Position numbers and translations under genes: made by a program. Below the pieces are notes generated by a model. That model was given only the letters and a program-made list of their open reading frames with translations, did not search any database and was not told the DNA's origin. A stretch of 64,000 nucleotides of DNA from Sphingomonadaceae bacterium (GTDB lineage Bacteria > Pseudomonadota > Alphaproteobacteria > Sphingomonadales > Sphingomonadaceae), in contig JANWWL010000005.1 of assembly GCA_025056155.1 (NCBI GenBank), positions 310,001-374,000 of the forward strand, written 5' to 3'. Shown piece by piece: positions 1 through 10,139 of the stretch; positions within the stretch are counted from its first letter, which is position 1, and every line of letters begins with the position of its first letter.

Positions 1-259
1 TGACCCCGGAGACGAGCAGCCGCTGCGCAAGCCCCGCCTGAAGCACTTCGGCCCCGCGGGCAAGCCGGCCCGGTCCGCCCGTCAGCACCACCACGCCATC
101 CGTGGCGACGCCATAAGGCGCCGGGCCCGGCCGCAAGCCCGCATACAGGCCGAACCCCAGCGCCAGGGCCAGGAGCGCCAGCCCCAGCATCCAGGCAAGC
201 CCACGGGCCACGCGAAGGCCCGAACGGCGCCGCCGCGTGCGGGCCGAAGAGAGGGTCAC
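1..259 (-). CDS. DUF218 (YdcF/SanA-like) membrane protein, 3' end missing
   Basis: The minus strand reads open from a GTG at 259 to the window edge, so only about the first 86 residues are present. An arginine-rich N-terminus is followed by one hydrophobic segment (about residues 24-42). After it comes the DUF218 signature, [19 protein letters not shown] and then LLVSGV. DUF218 proteins (YdcF, SanA, ElyC) are single-pass inner-membrane proteins linked to envelope integrity or polysaccharide metabolism. An in-frame stop lies about 30 bases upstream, and GTG is the first candidate start after it; an ATG inside the membrane segment is the alternative. The family assignment is good, but the specific role is unknown. 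Confidence 0.75.
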   Translation of the reverse strand, partial: MTLSSARTRRRRSGLRVARGLAWMLGLALLALALGFGLYAGLRPGPAPYGVATDGVVVLTGGPGRLARGAEVLQAGLAQRLLVSGV

Positions 260-351
260 CCGGGCGCGCCTAGCCAAGATGGGTCTTCAGGGCAACGCAT
301 GGGGCCCGGGGCGTTGCGGATGCTCTAGATCTTGTGGCATCAGGGACAGGA

Positions 352-1008
352 ATGCGGCTTGCCTGCCCAAGTTGTGGGGCCCGCTACGCCCTTCCCGACG
401 GTTGGGCGGACTCGCGGGCCGCGGGCTCGCCCAAGGTGCGCTGTCGGGTGTGCGGCCATGTCTTCCGCCTGCCGCCCTCGCCCCGTCAGGCCCCTTCGCC
501 GCCGGCCTTCGTTTCCACGGACGATCCGCCCCCGCGCCGCCCGGTCGGTGCCTGGGCGGTCGCGCTTGCGGTGGTGGTGGGGTTGCTGCCCGGTGTGGCG
601 CTGGGCGTAGCCACGGGCCGATGGCTTGCCTCCGGGGGCGGGCCGACGGGGGTGGGGCGCCTGCAGGAGGCCACGCAACCTGCGGCCCAGCCCCGCCCGC
701 CGCCGGCGTCGGGCCTGCCGTTCCGGGTCAGGGCCCAGGTCCAGACCCGACGCGTGGGCGACACCCTGGCGCTCGAAGTCGAGGGCGAGATCCGCAACCC
801 CGCCGGTCGCCCGCTGCCTGCACCTCGCGTCGAGCTGCGGCTGCTGGCGGCCGACGGCCGATTGGTCGACCGGCGGATGTGGCTGCCGCCGGTCACCGAA
901 GTCTTGGCCGGCGGGGGGCTTGCCTTCCGCACCGTCCAGCTGGGTGTGCCGGTGGAGATCCGGAAGGTCGCGGTCGCCCTCCACCCCCCGCCCGCCACCT
1001 TGCCCTGA
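352..1008 (+). CDS. Zinc-ribbon membrane protein with DUF3426-like domain
   Basis: This 218-residue protein opens with a zinc ribbon of the MJ0042 type, with C5, C8, C31 and C34 as the two CxxC pairs. A proline-rich linker and a single membrane segment (about residues 68-92) follow. The C-terminal beta-rich domain (about 125-212) resembles DUF3426. I chose the ATG at 352 because AGGGACAGGA lies directly upstream and the zinc ribbon starts at residue 5; an upstream GTG at 334 is in frame. Such proteins are common in proteobacteria and their function is not established. It is read in the same direction as the acyl-CoA dehydrogenase 68 bases downstream, but no functional link is evident. Confidence 0.8.
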   Translation: MRLACPSCGARYALPDGWADSRAAGSPKVRCRVCGHVFRLPPSPRQAPSPPAFVSTDDPPPRRPVGAWAVALAVVVGLLPGVALGVATGRWLASGGGPTGVGRLQEATQPAAQPRPPPASGLPFRVRAQVQTRRVGDTLALEVEGEIRNPAGRPLPAPRVELRLLAADGRLVDRRMWLPPVTEVLAGGGLAFRTVQLGVPVEIRKVAVALHPPPATLP

Positions 1009-1076
1009 CCCCCATTCCGCCAGTTGCGCGGGCTGCCGCGCGCGGCCACGAGGAAGCCGGTTCACGGAGGAGACCC

Positions 1077-2309
<1,233 letters not shown>

Positions 2310-2319
2310 CGGCCAGGCC

Positions 2320-3771
2320 TCAGGCCTTGAGTTCGCGCTCGAGGGTCTGCCGGGTGCGGGGGCCGTAGGGCGGGCGGAATCCCGCGAGCCCCGCCACGTC
2401 GAACTTCGGCTGGCGGTAGACGGATTTGGCGTGGCTGAACTCGCGGAAACCGTCCACTCCGTGGTAGCGGCCCATGCCCGATGGCCCGATGCCGCCGAAG
2501 GGCAAGTCCTCCACGCTCACGTGGAACAGCACGTCGTTCACCGTGACCCCGCCCGAGACGGTCCGCTCCAACACCCGCCGTTCCTCGGCCGGGTCGGTGC
2601 CGAACCAGTAGAGGCCGAGCGGGCGGTCGTGGGCGTTCACATAGTCGATCGCCTCATCGATCGTGGCATAGGTCTTGACCGGCAAGATCGGTCCAAAGAT
2701 CTCTTCCTGCATCACGCGCATCTCGTCGGTCGGTCGACGAATGATCTGCAGTGGCATCTTGTTGGTGTTCTGCCGGCTGAAGTCTTCGCCTGCCGGATTC
2801 ACCTCGACGATCTCGGCCCCTTTCGCGCGAGCGTCGTCCAGCAGCGCCTCGAGCCGGTCGCGATGCCGCCGCGAGATGACGCTCGTGTAGTCGTCGTTGT
2901 CGAGCATCCGGGGGTACATCCGGGCGGTCGCGACCTTCAGCCCGTCGACGATTGCTTCCTCCCGCTCGGCCGGCACCAACAGATAGTCGGGGGCAAGGCA
3001 GATTTGGCCCGCGTTCATGAGCTTGCCGAGCGCGATGCGCTGCGTGGCCTGGCCCACGTCGGCCGAGCGCGAGACGATGACGGGTGACTTGCCGCCCAGC
3101 TCGAGCGTCACGGGCACCAGGTGCCGGGCCGCCGCCGCCATCACCTGCCGGCCGATGGCCGTGGCGCCCGTGAAGATCAGGTGGTCGAAGGGCAGTTCGG
3201 CGAAGGCGCGCCCCACCTCGGGCCCGCCCAGGAGGACGGCGACTTCCGTTTCGTCGAAGAAGCGCCCGATCGCCTCCTTGAGCACTTCCGATGTGGCCGG
3301 CGTGTACTCCGAAGGCTTCACAAGCGCACGGTTGCCGGCGGCCAGGATGCCGGCAAGCGGCGCGAAGGTGAGGTTCACCGGGAAATTCCAGGGCGAGATG
3401 AGGCCCACCACGCCCTTGGGCTGGTATTGCACTTCGGCCCGGGCGCCCAGCAGGTTGAGCGGAAAGTCCACGGTCCGCCGCTCCGGCCGCATCCAGCGCG
3501 CCACGTGGGCCCTGGCGTGCTTGAGGGGCTTCACCGAGGCCATGATGTCCGTGAGGAGCGACTGCTCGGTCGAGCGGTGCCCGAAGTCGTCGGACAAGGC
3601 CTTCACGAAGCGATCCCGGTATTCGAGGACGCAGCGGATGGCCCGGTCGAGCCGGTCGCGGCGGACGGAGAGCGAGACGGGCAACTCGGCCAGGAAGGCC
3701 TGGCGCTGGCGCGTCAGCAGCGCCGTCATGCGCTCGACTTCGGGCAGGGCGAGTGGGCTGAGCTCGTTCAT
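2320..3771 (-). CDS. Coniferyl-type aldehyde dehydrogenase
   Basis: This 483-residue class-3-like aldehyde dehydrogenase should oxidise an aldehyde to its acid with NAD(P)+. It has the cofactor-site motif LISPWNFPVN (about 124-133), the general-base glutamate E224 in LELGGKSP and the nucleophile C258 in NAGQICLAPD. The C-terminal FGGIGPSGMGRYHG is characteristic of the coniferyl aldehyde dehydrogenase (CalB) branch. Length and motifs are complete. It is transcribed alone on the minus strand, downstream of tRNA-Val. Coniferyl aldehyde is the name-giving substrate of the subfamily, but many members act on other aromatic or alkyl aldehydes, so the true substrate is open. Confidence 0.88.
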   Translation of the reverse strand: MNELSPLALPEVERMTALLTRQRQAFLAELPVSLSVRRDRLDRAIRCVLEYRDRFVKALSDDFGHRSTEQSLLTDIMASVKPLKHARAHVARWMRPERRTVDFPLNLLGARAEVQYQPKGVVGLISPWNFPVNLTFAPLAGILAAGNRALVKPSEYTPATSEVLKEAIGRFFDETEVAVLLGGPEVGRAFAELPFDHLIFTGATAIGRQVMAAAARHLVPVTLELGGKSPVIVSRSADVGQATQRIALGKLMNAGQICLAPDYLLVPAEREEAIVDGLKVATARMYPRMLDNDDYTSVISRRHRDRLEALLDDARAKGAEIVEVNPAGEDFSRQNTNKMPLQIIRRPTDEMRVMQEEIFGPILPVKTYATIDEAIDYVNAHDRPLGLYWFGTDPAEERRVLERTVSGGVTVNDVLFHVSVEDLPFGGIGPSGMGRYHGVDGFREFSHAKSVYRQPKFDVAGLAGFRPPYGPRTRQTLERELKA

Positions 3772-4030
3772 GGCGGGCGTTCCTCCTCCGGTTGAGTCTA
3801 GGAGCGCACCGTGTCGCCGCCAAGGCGGGCACCCGGGCGATCGGAGCGCGACCGCCCCGAACCGGTCGTCCTGGCGTGAACGCCCCGCGCGGGCCGGCCG
3901 CCTTGGGCGGATCGGCCGGCGCCCGCGAGGCCGCCGCCGCGCTCGAGCCGCGTACGGCCGCCGGCGGCGGGCGAGGTTCGGACGAACCTGCGCACCGTGC
4001 GCTGCGCCGCGCCCAACCCGCCGAAAACCC

Positions 4031-4105
4031 TGGTGGGCGCGGCAGGGTTCGAACCTGCGACCCCTGCGATGTCAACACAGTGCTCTACCGCTGAGCTACG
4101 CGCCC
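4031..4105 (-). tRNA. tRNA-Val (anticodon GAC)
   Basis: The minus strand folds into a full cloverleaf. The acceptor stem GGGCGCG pairs with CGCGCCC, the D stem is GCTC/GAGC, the anticodon stem is CTGTG/CGCAG around the loop TTGACAT with anticodon GAC, and the T arm is GCAGG-TTCGAAC-CCTGC. The 3' CCA is encoded. The GAC anticodon reads valine codons GUC and GUU. It lies 49 bases downstream of the DUF1838 gene on the same strand. Confidence 0.96.
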
Positions 4106-4154
4106 CGGGGTCTTGGGCGCGCCCTTAGCGGGGCCGCGGCCCAGGCGGCAACCC

Positions 4155-4946
4155 TCAAGCCGCCTGAAGGGCGCGGATCTCGGCCAGGTCGCGGGGCGGG
4201 GCCCGCCACAGCGGCGCGCGTTCCTCCACATAGGCGCGCAGGCTTGCGGGCAAGTCGGCGAAGCGGTCCACCCGCCACGAGACGAGATGCATGACGCAAG
4301 GCCCCCCGCCGAGGGCCGGGGGTGCCGCTCCCGTGCGCACCCACGAGAGCACCCAATCGGACGCTGGGCGCTCAGGATCCACGACGAAGTCGTAGTTCTC
4401 GAAGGCCTGCAGGCGCTGACCCATGGGCAGCGCCACGTCGAGATAGACCGGGGCGGTGTAGACCAGGGTCCGGCCCACGCGGCGCACCGCCATGTTGCGC
4501 CCGGGGCCAAGGCGCTGGCGCCGGGGGCCCGCACCTTGCTCCACCCACGTCTCGAGCCGGTCGCCCGCCAGGCCATAGGTGATGAACTGGTAGGGATAGG
4601 CCACGGGCTCGGCGTCGCGGCCGTCGGCACCCTTGAGGAGGGCCTGGGTGGCGGGGTCCCGGAAGAGGTAGATCTTGCGGTTGTACTGATGCGCCAGTCG
4701 GCCGGGCTCGGGCCAATGGGCGCGGGCGGCGTCAAATCCTTCCATGAAGGCCAGGAGGTCGCCCGAGGGGAACGCCCGCACCGTCCCGGCCGAAACCCAG
4801 AAGACGGGTGCGCCATCGCCCGCCCGCAGACGCACCCAGGTGCGGAAGGTTTCGGCATCGAAGCCGCCTTCGGCGCGCCAGGCGGCGCGCACCGGCACCG
4901 CGAAGGCCGCCATGCCCGCTGCCGCGAGCAGGGTGCGCCGGCGCAT
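4155..4946 (-). CDS. DUF1838 family exported protein
   Basis: This 263-residue protein starts with an arginine-rich signal sequence (MRRRTLLAAAGMAAFAVPVR) that could be Sec or Tat type, so a periplasmic location is likely. The remainder matches the DUF1838 family, with recognisable stretches RVGRTLVYTAPVY, GQRLQAFENYDF and SDWVLSWVRTG. No catalytic motif is known to me for this family. It begins 2 bases after the TonB receptor stop codon, so the two are surely co-transcribed. DUF1838 genes recur next to TonB receptors in sphingomonads, which suggests periplasmic handling of the imported compound; that role is inference. The start is the ATG immediately after the receptor stop; the same frame is open upstream only because of GC-rich sequence. 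Confidence 0.82.
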   Translation of the reverse strand: MRRRTLLAAAGMAAFAVPVRAAWRAEGGFDAETFRTWVRLRAGDGAPVFWVSAGTVRAFPSGDLLAFMEGFDAARAHWPEPGRLAHQYNRKIYLFRDPATQALLKGADGRDAEPVAYPYQFITYGLAGDRLETWVEQGAGPRRQRLGPGRNMAVRRVGRTLVYTAPVYLDVALPMGQRLQAFENYDFVVDPERPASDWVLSWVRTGAAPPALGGGPCVMHLVSWRVDRFADLPASLRAYVEERAPLWRAPPRDLAEIRALQAA

Positions 4947-4948
4947 CG

Positions 4949-7264
4949 CTAGAGCCGCGCGCGCAGCGCCAGCCCGAACTGCCGGCCGGGAAAGCCCGTC
5001 ACCAGCGGGGCCTGGACCGAGAAGTTGACCGCATCGAAGAACCGCACGCCGGCCACCGGCGTGCGGTCGTCGGTCAAGTTGTTGGCGAAGAACTGGAGGC
5101 CGAAGCGAGGGCCGTCCACCGAGGCCCTGAGGTCGAGCGTGGTGCGATCCCCGAACCACGCGAAGTTCTCGGCCCTGAGCCACGACCGCGACTGCCAGGC
5201 GAAGTCCAGCCGGCCGTTGAGCCGCCAGTCCCCGCCCAGCGGCCAGGCGATCCGGGGCGAGATCAGGAACGCGTGCTCGGGCACGTAGGGCAGGCGCTTG
5301 CCGTCGTAGTCCAGCGGCGGCCGGCCCAGGAGCGCCAGTTGCGACGCCAGGCTGTCGTCCACGAAGCGGCGGTACCGGGCATTCGTCCAGGCGTAGTTGC
5401 CGGCCAACGTTAGCCACCTGGTGAGGCGCGCCGACAATTCCGTCTCGACCCCCACGATCTCGGCCTGGCCCACGTTGCACACGTAGGTGCGCTGGGTGGA
5501 GGTGCCGCCGAACTCGGGTGGGTTCTGGCAGGCCACCTGCTGGTCGTCCCAATCGACGTAGTAGCCTGCCACGTTGAAGGTGAGGCGCCCGTCGCGCCAG
5601 CTCGACTTGAGCCCCAGCTCATAGTTCCAGCTCGTCTCCTCGCCATAGGTGCGCTGGTCGTCGCGGATGTTGAGGTTGGTGTTGAAACCTCCGGTCTTGG
5701 CACCCTTGGCGACGGTCGCGTAGATGAGCCGGCCTTTGCCCAGCCGAGCTTCGGCGATCACCCGCGGGGTGACGAACTGGAAGTCCTCTTCGAGCTCGAA
5801 CACCCGGGTCGACGGCCCGGGGGTGGCGGCGGGGTTGGTAGGACGCTGGGCGAAGGTCTGCCGTTCGGTCTCCCACCGCAACTCGCCGGTCAGGCCCAGC
5901 CAGTCGAGCGGCCGCCAGGTGGCGGAGCCGAACAGCGAGTGGCTGCGGGTGAGGTTCCGGATGCGAGGATAGCCGAAGGTCCGCGCGGTGGTGGCCGTCA
6001 CGGGGGCCAGGCTGCGCTCGCGCGTGTCGACCCGGCCGTCGAAGACGTACCAGCCGAGAAGCCAGGCGAACGGTCCCTCGCCAGTCGAGGCCAGGCGCAG
6101 CTCCTGGGCGACGTCCTCGAACCGGCCTTCGGCCGAGGAGGTGGCGAAGACCGAGGCCCCTTCCGCGATGGGAGGCACGAAGGGAAAGCCGAAGTTGGGG
6201 CAACCCCCCGCCCAATCGCACACCGTGTTGTCGCCGTCGAACAGGTAGTCCACCCGGCGCCGGTCCCACGAGGTGAGCGAGGTGAGCCGACCGAATCCCA
6301 AGTCGAGATGGAGGAGCAGGTTGGTGCGCAGCGTGTCGCCCCGATTGCCGTAGCGGCCCGCCACGGGGCCCAGGATGGGATCGTCGGCCTGGTTCACCGT
6401 CACCCGGTTCCGAGGGATGACGGGCAGTTCCCCCTTGTAGAAGAGGTTCCGCACAATCCCGGCGGGGGCGCCCGCGGGCCGGGCGGGGTCGCTGTTCGTG
6501 CGCACCACGTTCGAGGCGGGCTGGCCCGAATCCTCCTCGGTGTAGGTGAGGCGCAGCGTGGCCCGCAGGCCCGGGGCGGGCTCCAGCTCCACCACCGCCT
6601 GGCCGCCGTAGTCGAGGGCGAAGTCCACCGGCCGCCCGTCGATGCCGCTGCGGTACCAGCCGTCGAGCTCGCGGTAGAAGCCCGAAAGCCGGATGCGGAA
6701 CACCTCGAGCACGGGCCCCGACACCCCGCCCACGACCTTCGCCAATCCCTGGGTGCCAAGGCTGAGTTCGCCGTCGGCGGTCCATACGTCGGTCGGCCGC
6801 TTGGTGACGTAGTTGATGGCGCCTGCGAAGGTGTTGCGTCCGTAGAGGGCGGACTGCGGGCCCTTGACCACCTCGATCCGTTCGAGGTCGTTGAGCTCGA
6901 GGTTCACCGCCGCCTTGCCCGTCAGGTAGACGCCGTCGAGGAACACGCCGACGTTCAAGGCCCCGAACGTCTGGGCGGCCCCCCGGATGATGGGCAGCTG
7001 GTTCTGGGCGCCGAACAGCGGCGTGAAGTTGAGCCCGGGGGTGAGCTTGGCGAGATCCGCCAGGCGCTCAATCCGCGCGTCGCGGATTTCCGGGGCGCCG
7101 AAGGCCGTGATGGCGAGGGGCACGTCCTGCAGCGATTCCTCGCGCTTGCGCGCGGTGACGACAATTTCCTGCGCGTCGGCCTGCGCTGCGGGGCGCGGCG
7201 TCTCCTGCGCGTGCGCGGGCGCCCATCCCAGCGTGACCGCAGCGGCCAACACCCCAGCGCGCAT
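4949..7264 (-). CDS. TonB-dependent outer-membrane receptor
   Basis: This 771-residue receptor imports a substrate across the outer membrane using energy from TonB-ExbBD. The signal peptide ends near residue 19. A TonB box-like EIVVTARKR (about 33-41) leads into the plug domain, which has the typical IERIEVVKGPQSALYGRNTF region. The remainder is a 22-strand beta barrel. It belongs to the large CirA/FecA-like group that expanded in Sphingomonadales for plant and aromatic compounds. The last residues are LALRARL, so the usual terminal aromatic residue of the barrel is absent. It is first of a two-gene unit with the DUF1838 gene and lies 123 bases downstream of the acyl-CoA dehydrogenase array. 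The ligand is unknown. Confidence 0.93.
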   Translation of the reverse strand: MRAGVLAAAVTLGWAPAHAQETPRPAAQADAQEIVVTARKREESLQDVPLAITAFGAPEIRDARIERLADLAKLTPGLNFTPLFGAQNQLPIIRGAAQTFGALNVGVFLDGVYLTGKAAVNLELNDLERIEVVKGPQSALYGRNTFAGAINYVTKRPTDVWTADGELSLGTQGLAKVVGGVSGPVLEVFRIRLSGFYRELDGWYRSGIDGRPVDFALDYGGQAVVELEPAPGLRATLRLTYTEEDSGQPASNVVRTNSDPARPAGAPAGIVRNLFYKGELPVIPRNRVTVNQADDPILGPVAGRYGNRGDTLRTNLLLHLDLGFGRLTSLTSWDRRRVDYLFDGDNTVCDWAGGCPNFGFPFVPPIAEGASVFATSSAEGRFEDVAQELRLASTGEGPFAWLLGWYVFDGRVDTRERSLAPVTATTARTFGYPRIRNLTRSHSLFGSATWRPLDWLGLTGELRWETERQTFAQRPTNPAATPGPSTRVFELEEDFQFVTPRVIAEARLGKGRLIYATVAKGAKTGGFNTNLNIRDDQRTYGEETSWNYELGLKSSWRDGRLTFNVAGYYVDWDDQQVACQNPPEFGGTSTQRTYVCNVGQAEIVGVETELSARLTRWLTLAGNYAWTNARYRRFVDDSLASQLALLGRPPLDYDGKRLPYVPEHAFLISPRIAWPLGGDWRLNGRLDFAWQSRSWLRAENFAWFGDRTTLDLRASVDGPRFGLQFFANNLTDDRTPVAGVRFFDAVNFSVQAPLVTGFPGRQFGLALRARL

Positions 7265-7387
7265 GCCCCACCCCGACGAATGTGAGCCGATTCGAAGGCT
7301 CCGGCGCGCGGCCGCGTTTGTCCAGCGAGGCGGTCGGCGGCACCCGACAGCTGCGGCAATCTGTGGCCGGCGCGCACCAGGGTGGCG

Positions 7388-8596
7388 TCAGAGCCCCAGC
7401 ACCTGGCGGGCGATGATTCCCTTCTGCACCTCGTTCGTGCCGCCGAAGATCGTCCAGGCCCGCCCGTTCAAGTAGGACGCCATGGCGAGCTGGGCGGCCC
7501 GCGAACCCACGGGCTCGGGCGCGGCGTTGCCATAGAGCGGGCGGGTGGTGGGCAGCTGCAGGCCCAAGGGCCCGAAGATCTCGACCGCGAGTTCGTCGAC
7601 GGCCTGGCGCAGGTTGGCCGCGATGAGTTTCACAAGGCTCGCCTGGGGCCCCGGACGGCGGCCCTTGGCCTGGTCGGCCAGGATCCTGAGCTCGGTCGTC
7701 TCCAAGGCCAAGGCCTCGAGCTCGAGCCGGGCCAGCCGCCGGGCGAGTTCCGGATCCCGCCCCAGCGCGCCGTTCGCCCCCGACGGCTCGGCCTCGGCCG
7801 CCTGCTTCAAGCGGGCGATGTCGACCAGGATGCGCGGGGCAGCGCAGCTGCCCCCGCGTTCGTTCTCGAGGAGGAACTTCGCGATCTCCCAGCCCTGTCC
7901 TTCCTCGCCCACGCGCCATTCGACCCGCGTCTCGGCGTCGTCCAGGAACACCTGGTTCACCTCGTGATCGCCCGCCAGGGTCACGATGGGGCGGATGGTG
8001 ATGCCCGGCTGACGCATCGGCACCAACAGGAAGCTGATGCCGGCCTGGGGCTTCGCCTGCGGATCGGTGCGCGCCAGGCAGAACATCCAATCGGCGTAAT
8101 GCGCGTGCGTTGTCCAGATCTTGGTGCCGTTGAGGATGTAGCGGTCGCCGCGCCGTTCGGCCCGGGTCTTGAGCGAAGCAAGGTCCGAGCCGGCGCCCGG
8201 CTCGGAATAGCCCTGGCACCATTTCTCGCTGCCATCCAGGATCCGGGGCAGGAAGCGGGCCTGCTGTTCGGGCGTGCCGTAGCGGCACAGCACGGGGCCC
8301 ACCAGCCGCAGGCCCAGGATCGACAGCGCCGGGGCATCCGCCAGCGCCAGCTCCTTCTCGAAGATGTAGCGCCGCACGGGGTCCCAACCCGTGCCGCCGA
8401 ATTCCTTGGGCCAATGCCAAGCCACCCAGCCCCGGGCATGCAGGATGCGATGCCATTCGTCGCCGATGTCGGGCTCCACGAACACCGAAGGCGTGTTGCG
8501 CGCTCCCTCGCGCAGCCGCTCGGGCAGGTGGGCGGCGAGGAACGCCCGCACCTCGTCGCGGAAGGCGAGTTCCTCGGGCGTGAAGTCGAGGTCCAT
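7388..8596 (-). CDS. Acyl-CoA dehydrogenase (steroid/long-chain FadE-like)
   Basis: The 402-residue protein has the full acyl-CoA dehydrogenase fold, with GYSEPGAGSDLASLKTRAE as the FAD/substrate loop and WTTHAHYADWMF after it. Near the C-terminus the region that carries the catalytic glutamate in medium-chain enzymes (YEGTNEIQ) reads IFGGTNEVQKGI, so that position is glycine. The same pattern is seen in heteromeric FadE enzymes of steroid degradation, where the base lies elsewhere. It is the last gene of the minus-strand catabolic array, 12 bases after the ThuA-like gene, and may act with the second dehydrogenase at 11692-12774. Confidence 0.9.
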   Translation of the reverse strand: MDLDFTPEELAFRDEVRAFLAAHLPERLREGARNTPSVFVEPDIGDEWHRILHARGWVAWHWPKEFGGTGWDPVRRYIFEKELALADAPALSILGLRLVGPVLCRYGTPEQQARFLPRILDGSEKWCQGYSEPGAGSDLASLKTRAERRGDRYILNGTKIWTTHAHYADWMFCLARTDPQAKPQAGISFLLVPMRQPGITIRPIVTLAGDHEVNQVFLDDAETRVEWRVGEEGQGWEIAKFLLENERGGSCAAPRILVDIARLKQAAEAEPSGANGALGRDPELARRLARLELEALALETTELRILADQAKGRRPGPQASLVKLIAANLRQAVDELAVEIFGPLGLQLPTTRPLYGNAAPEPVGSRAAQLAMASYLNGRAWTIFGGTNEVQKGIIARQVLGL

Positions 8597-8608
8597 GGGC
8601 CGTTTCCC

Positions 8609-9352
8609 TCAGTCGAGCGCGCCGATGGCCCAACGCAAGCCGCGGCGCAGCAACCGGTAGAACACGGGATAGTTCCAGGCGCAGCGTTCGGGATGCGGCC
8701 AGAACGGCAGGAGCTCCGGAACGTCGTGGTGGCTGCGACAGTGGCCGAGCGTGCAGTAGACCACCTCGCCCTGCCCCAGGCGACGCCGGTAGAGGATGGG
8801 CACGCGCGTTTCGGGCCAGGACGAGACGACGAAGCCCGGGGCTTCGCCCGCGAACCGGGCCGACAGCAGCGTGGTGATGGGGGCCAGATGGCGCGAGAGG
8901 TAGAGTTCGTCCACCACCTCGAAATCCTCCTCGCCCGCCACGAGGGGGTCGTCCGGGGCCTCCACGTGCACGCGGAACGGGCCGATGGGGGGGTGGGCCA
9001 CGAACTGCGTGCCCAGGATCTCCATCACGTCGTCGCGCTCGGCCGGCGAATCGACGAGGCCCGAGGCCAGGAACCGCAGGATCGAGTTGGTGCCGTGCAG
9101 GGCAAGCCACCGCCCCCCCCGTTCCAGCCAGGCGCGGATGGCCACCGTCTCCTCGGGCGAAGGGACGAGATCGCAGGTGTAGGTGACGAGCGCGGCGCAC
9201 CGCTGCAGCCGGTCGAGGTCGGCGTAGCTCATGGCGACGCTGGCGCGGATGCGCGGCTCTTCCGCGAACAGCTTCAGAAGCTCCAGGCGGGCGAAGTCGA
9301 TGTCGTGATACTTGCCCGCCGCCACCAGGTGGACCTGGACCGGATCCGCCAT
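8609..9352 (-). CDS. ThuA-like domain protein
   Basis: This 247-residue protein matches the ThuA-like (trehalose-utilisation, glutamine-amidotransferase-fold) family. Visible landmarks are the loop ALVTYTCDLVPS (about residues 55-66), the ALHGTNS motif near residue 88, and GEVVYCTLGHCRSH in the C-terminal half. No canonical amidotransferase Cys-His-Glu triad is obvious, so an enzymatic role is unproven. The start ATG is 8 bases from the preceding SDR stop, which places it firmly in the operon. A ThuA-like member among acyl-CoA enzymes is unusual and its contribution is unknown. Confidence 0.75.
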   Translation of the reverse strand: MADPVQVHLVAAGKYHDIDFARLELLKLFAEEPRIRASVAMSYADLDRLQRCAALVTYTCDLVPSPEETVAIRAWLERGGRWLALHGTNSILRFLASGLVDSPAERDDVMEILGTQFVAHPPIGPFRVHVEAPDDPLVAGEEDFEVVDELYLSRHLAPITTLLSARFAGEAPGFVVSSWPETRVPILYRRRLGQGEVVYCTLGHCRSHHDVPELLPFWPHPERCAWNYPVFYRLLRRGLRWAIGALD

Positions 9353-9360
9353 CGGCAACC

Positions 9361-10122
9361 TCACGCGCGGATGTGGCCGCCGCCGTCGACCGGCAGCGCC
9401 GCCCCGGTGATGAACGACGCCGCGGGCGAGACCAGGAACAGAATGGCGGCGGCCACCTCCTGGGCTTCGCCCACCCGGCCCAGGGGATGGACGGCGGCGA
9501 AGCGCGCCTCGGCGGCGGCGCGGTCGGGGTCCAGGGCGAGATAACGCTCGAGCATAGGGGTGCGGATGGCGCCCGGATGCACGGTGTTCACGCGGATGCC
9601 CGCCCCTGTCTCGGCGAAGTGGAGGGCCGCCGACTGCGACAGGGCCACCATGCCGGCCTTTGACGCGCAATAGGCCGCGAAGGGCGCCCCGGGCCTGAGC
9701 GACAGCATCGAGGCGACGTTGACGATGGCGGCCGGCCGGCGGGCCCGACGCAGGGCCGGGGCCGCCACCTGCATGCCCAGGCACACCCCGGTGAGATTGA
9801 CGGCCAGGTGCCGGTTCCAGGCATCGTCCGACACGGTTTCGATGTCGGCCGGTTCCGAGATGCCGGCATTGTTGACGAGGATCGACAGGTGCCCGAAGTG
9901 GCCTTCGACCGCCGCGACGGCCCGTTCCCATGATTCGCGCCGGGTCACGTCCAGGGGCACCGCCAGCGCGCCCGGCCCCACGGTTCGGGTGGCCTCATCG
10001 AGCCGCGCCTCGTCCAGGTCGGCCAACGCCACTTCCGCCCCCTCGCCGGCCAGCGCCTGGGCCGTGGCCAACCCGATGCCCCCGGCCGCGCCGGTCACCA
10101 GCGCGACATGGCCGTCGAGCAT
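9361..10122 (-). CDS. Short-chain dehydrogenase/reductase
   Basis: This 253-residue classical SDR has the cofactor motif TGAAGGIG near residue 10, the NNAG motif, and the Ser-Tyr-Lys catalytic set S138, Y151 and K155 (YCASK). Length and motifs fit a functional NAD(P)-dependent oxidoreductase acting on a secondary alcohol or ketone, for example a 3-hydroxyacyl-CoA or a ring hydroxyl. I chose the ATG at 10122; a GTG two codons upstream (10128) is an alternative. It lies 17 bases after the thiolase-like gene and 8 bases before the ThuA-like gene. Confidence 0.88.
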   Translation of the reverse strand: MLDGHVALVTGAAGGIGLATAQALAGEGAEVALADLDEARLDEATRTVGPGALAVPLDVTRRESWERAVAAVEGHFGHLSILVNNAGISEPADIETVSDDAWNRHLAVNLTGVCLGMQVAAPALRRARRPAAIVNVASMLSLRPGAPFAAYCASKAGMVALSQSAALHFAETGAGIRVNTVHPGAIRTPMLERYLALDPDRAAAEARFAAVHPLGRVGEAQEVAAAILFLVSPAASFITGAALPVDGGGHIRA

Positions 10123-10139
10123 CCCCACGAGCGACGACC

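Noticed and set aside
237-1076. Long upstream extension of the acyl-CoA dehydrogenase frame
   Set aside because: It overlaps the zinc-ribbon gene in another frame, has arginine- and glycine-rich translation without a family match, and a strong ribosome-binding site marks the ATG at 1077.
5939-7285. 448-codon plus-strand frame opposite the TonB receptor
   Set aside because: It is the antisense shadow of a clear receptor gene; high GC keeps opposite frames open.
7382-9544. 720-codon plus-strand frame opposite the acyl-CoA dehydrogenase and ThuA-like genes
   Set aside because: It spans two real minus-strand genes and the gap between them and shows no recognisable domain.
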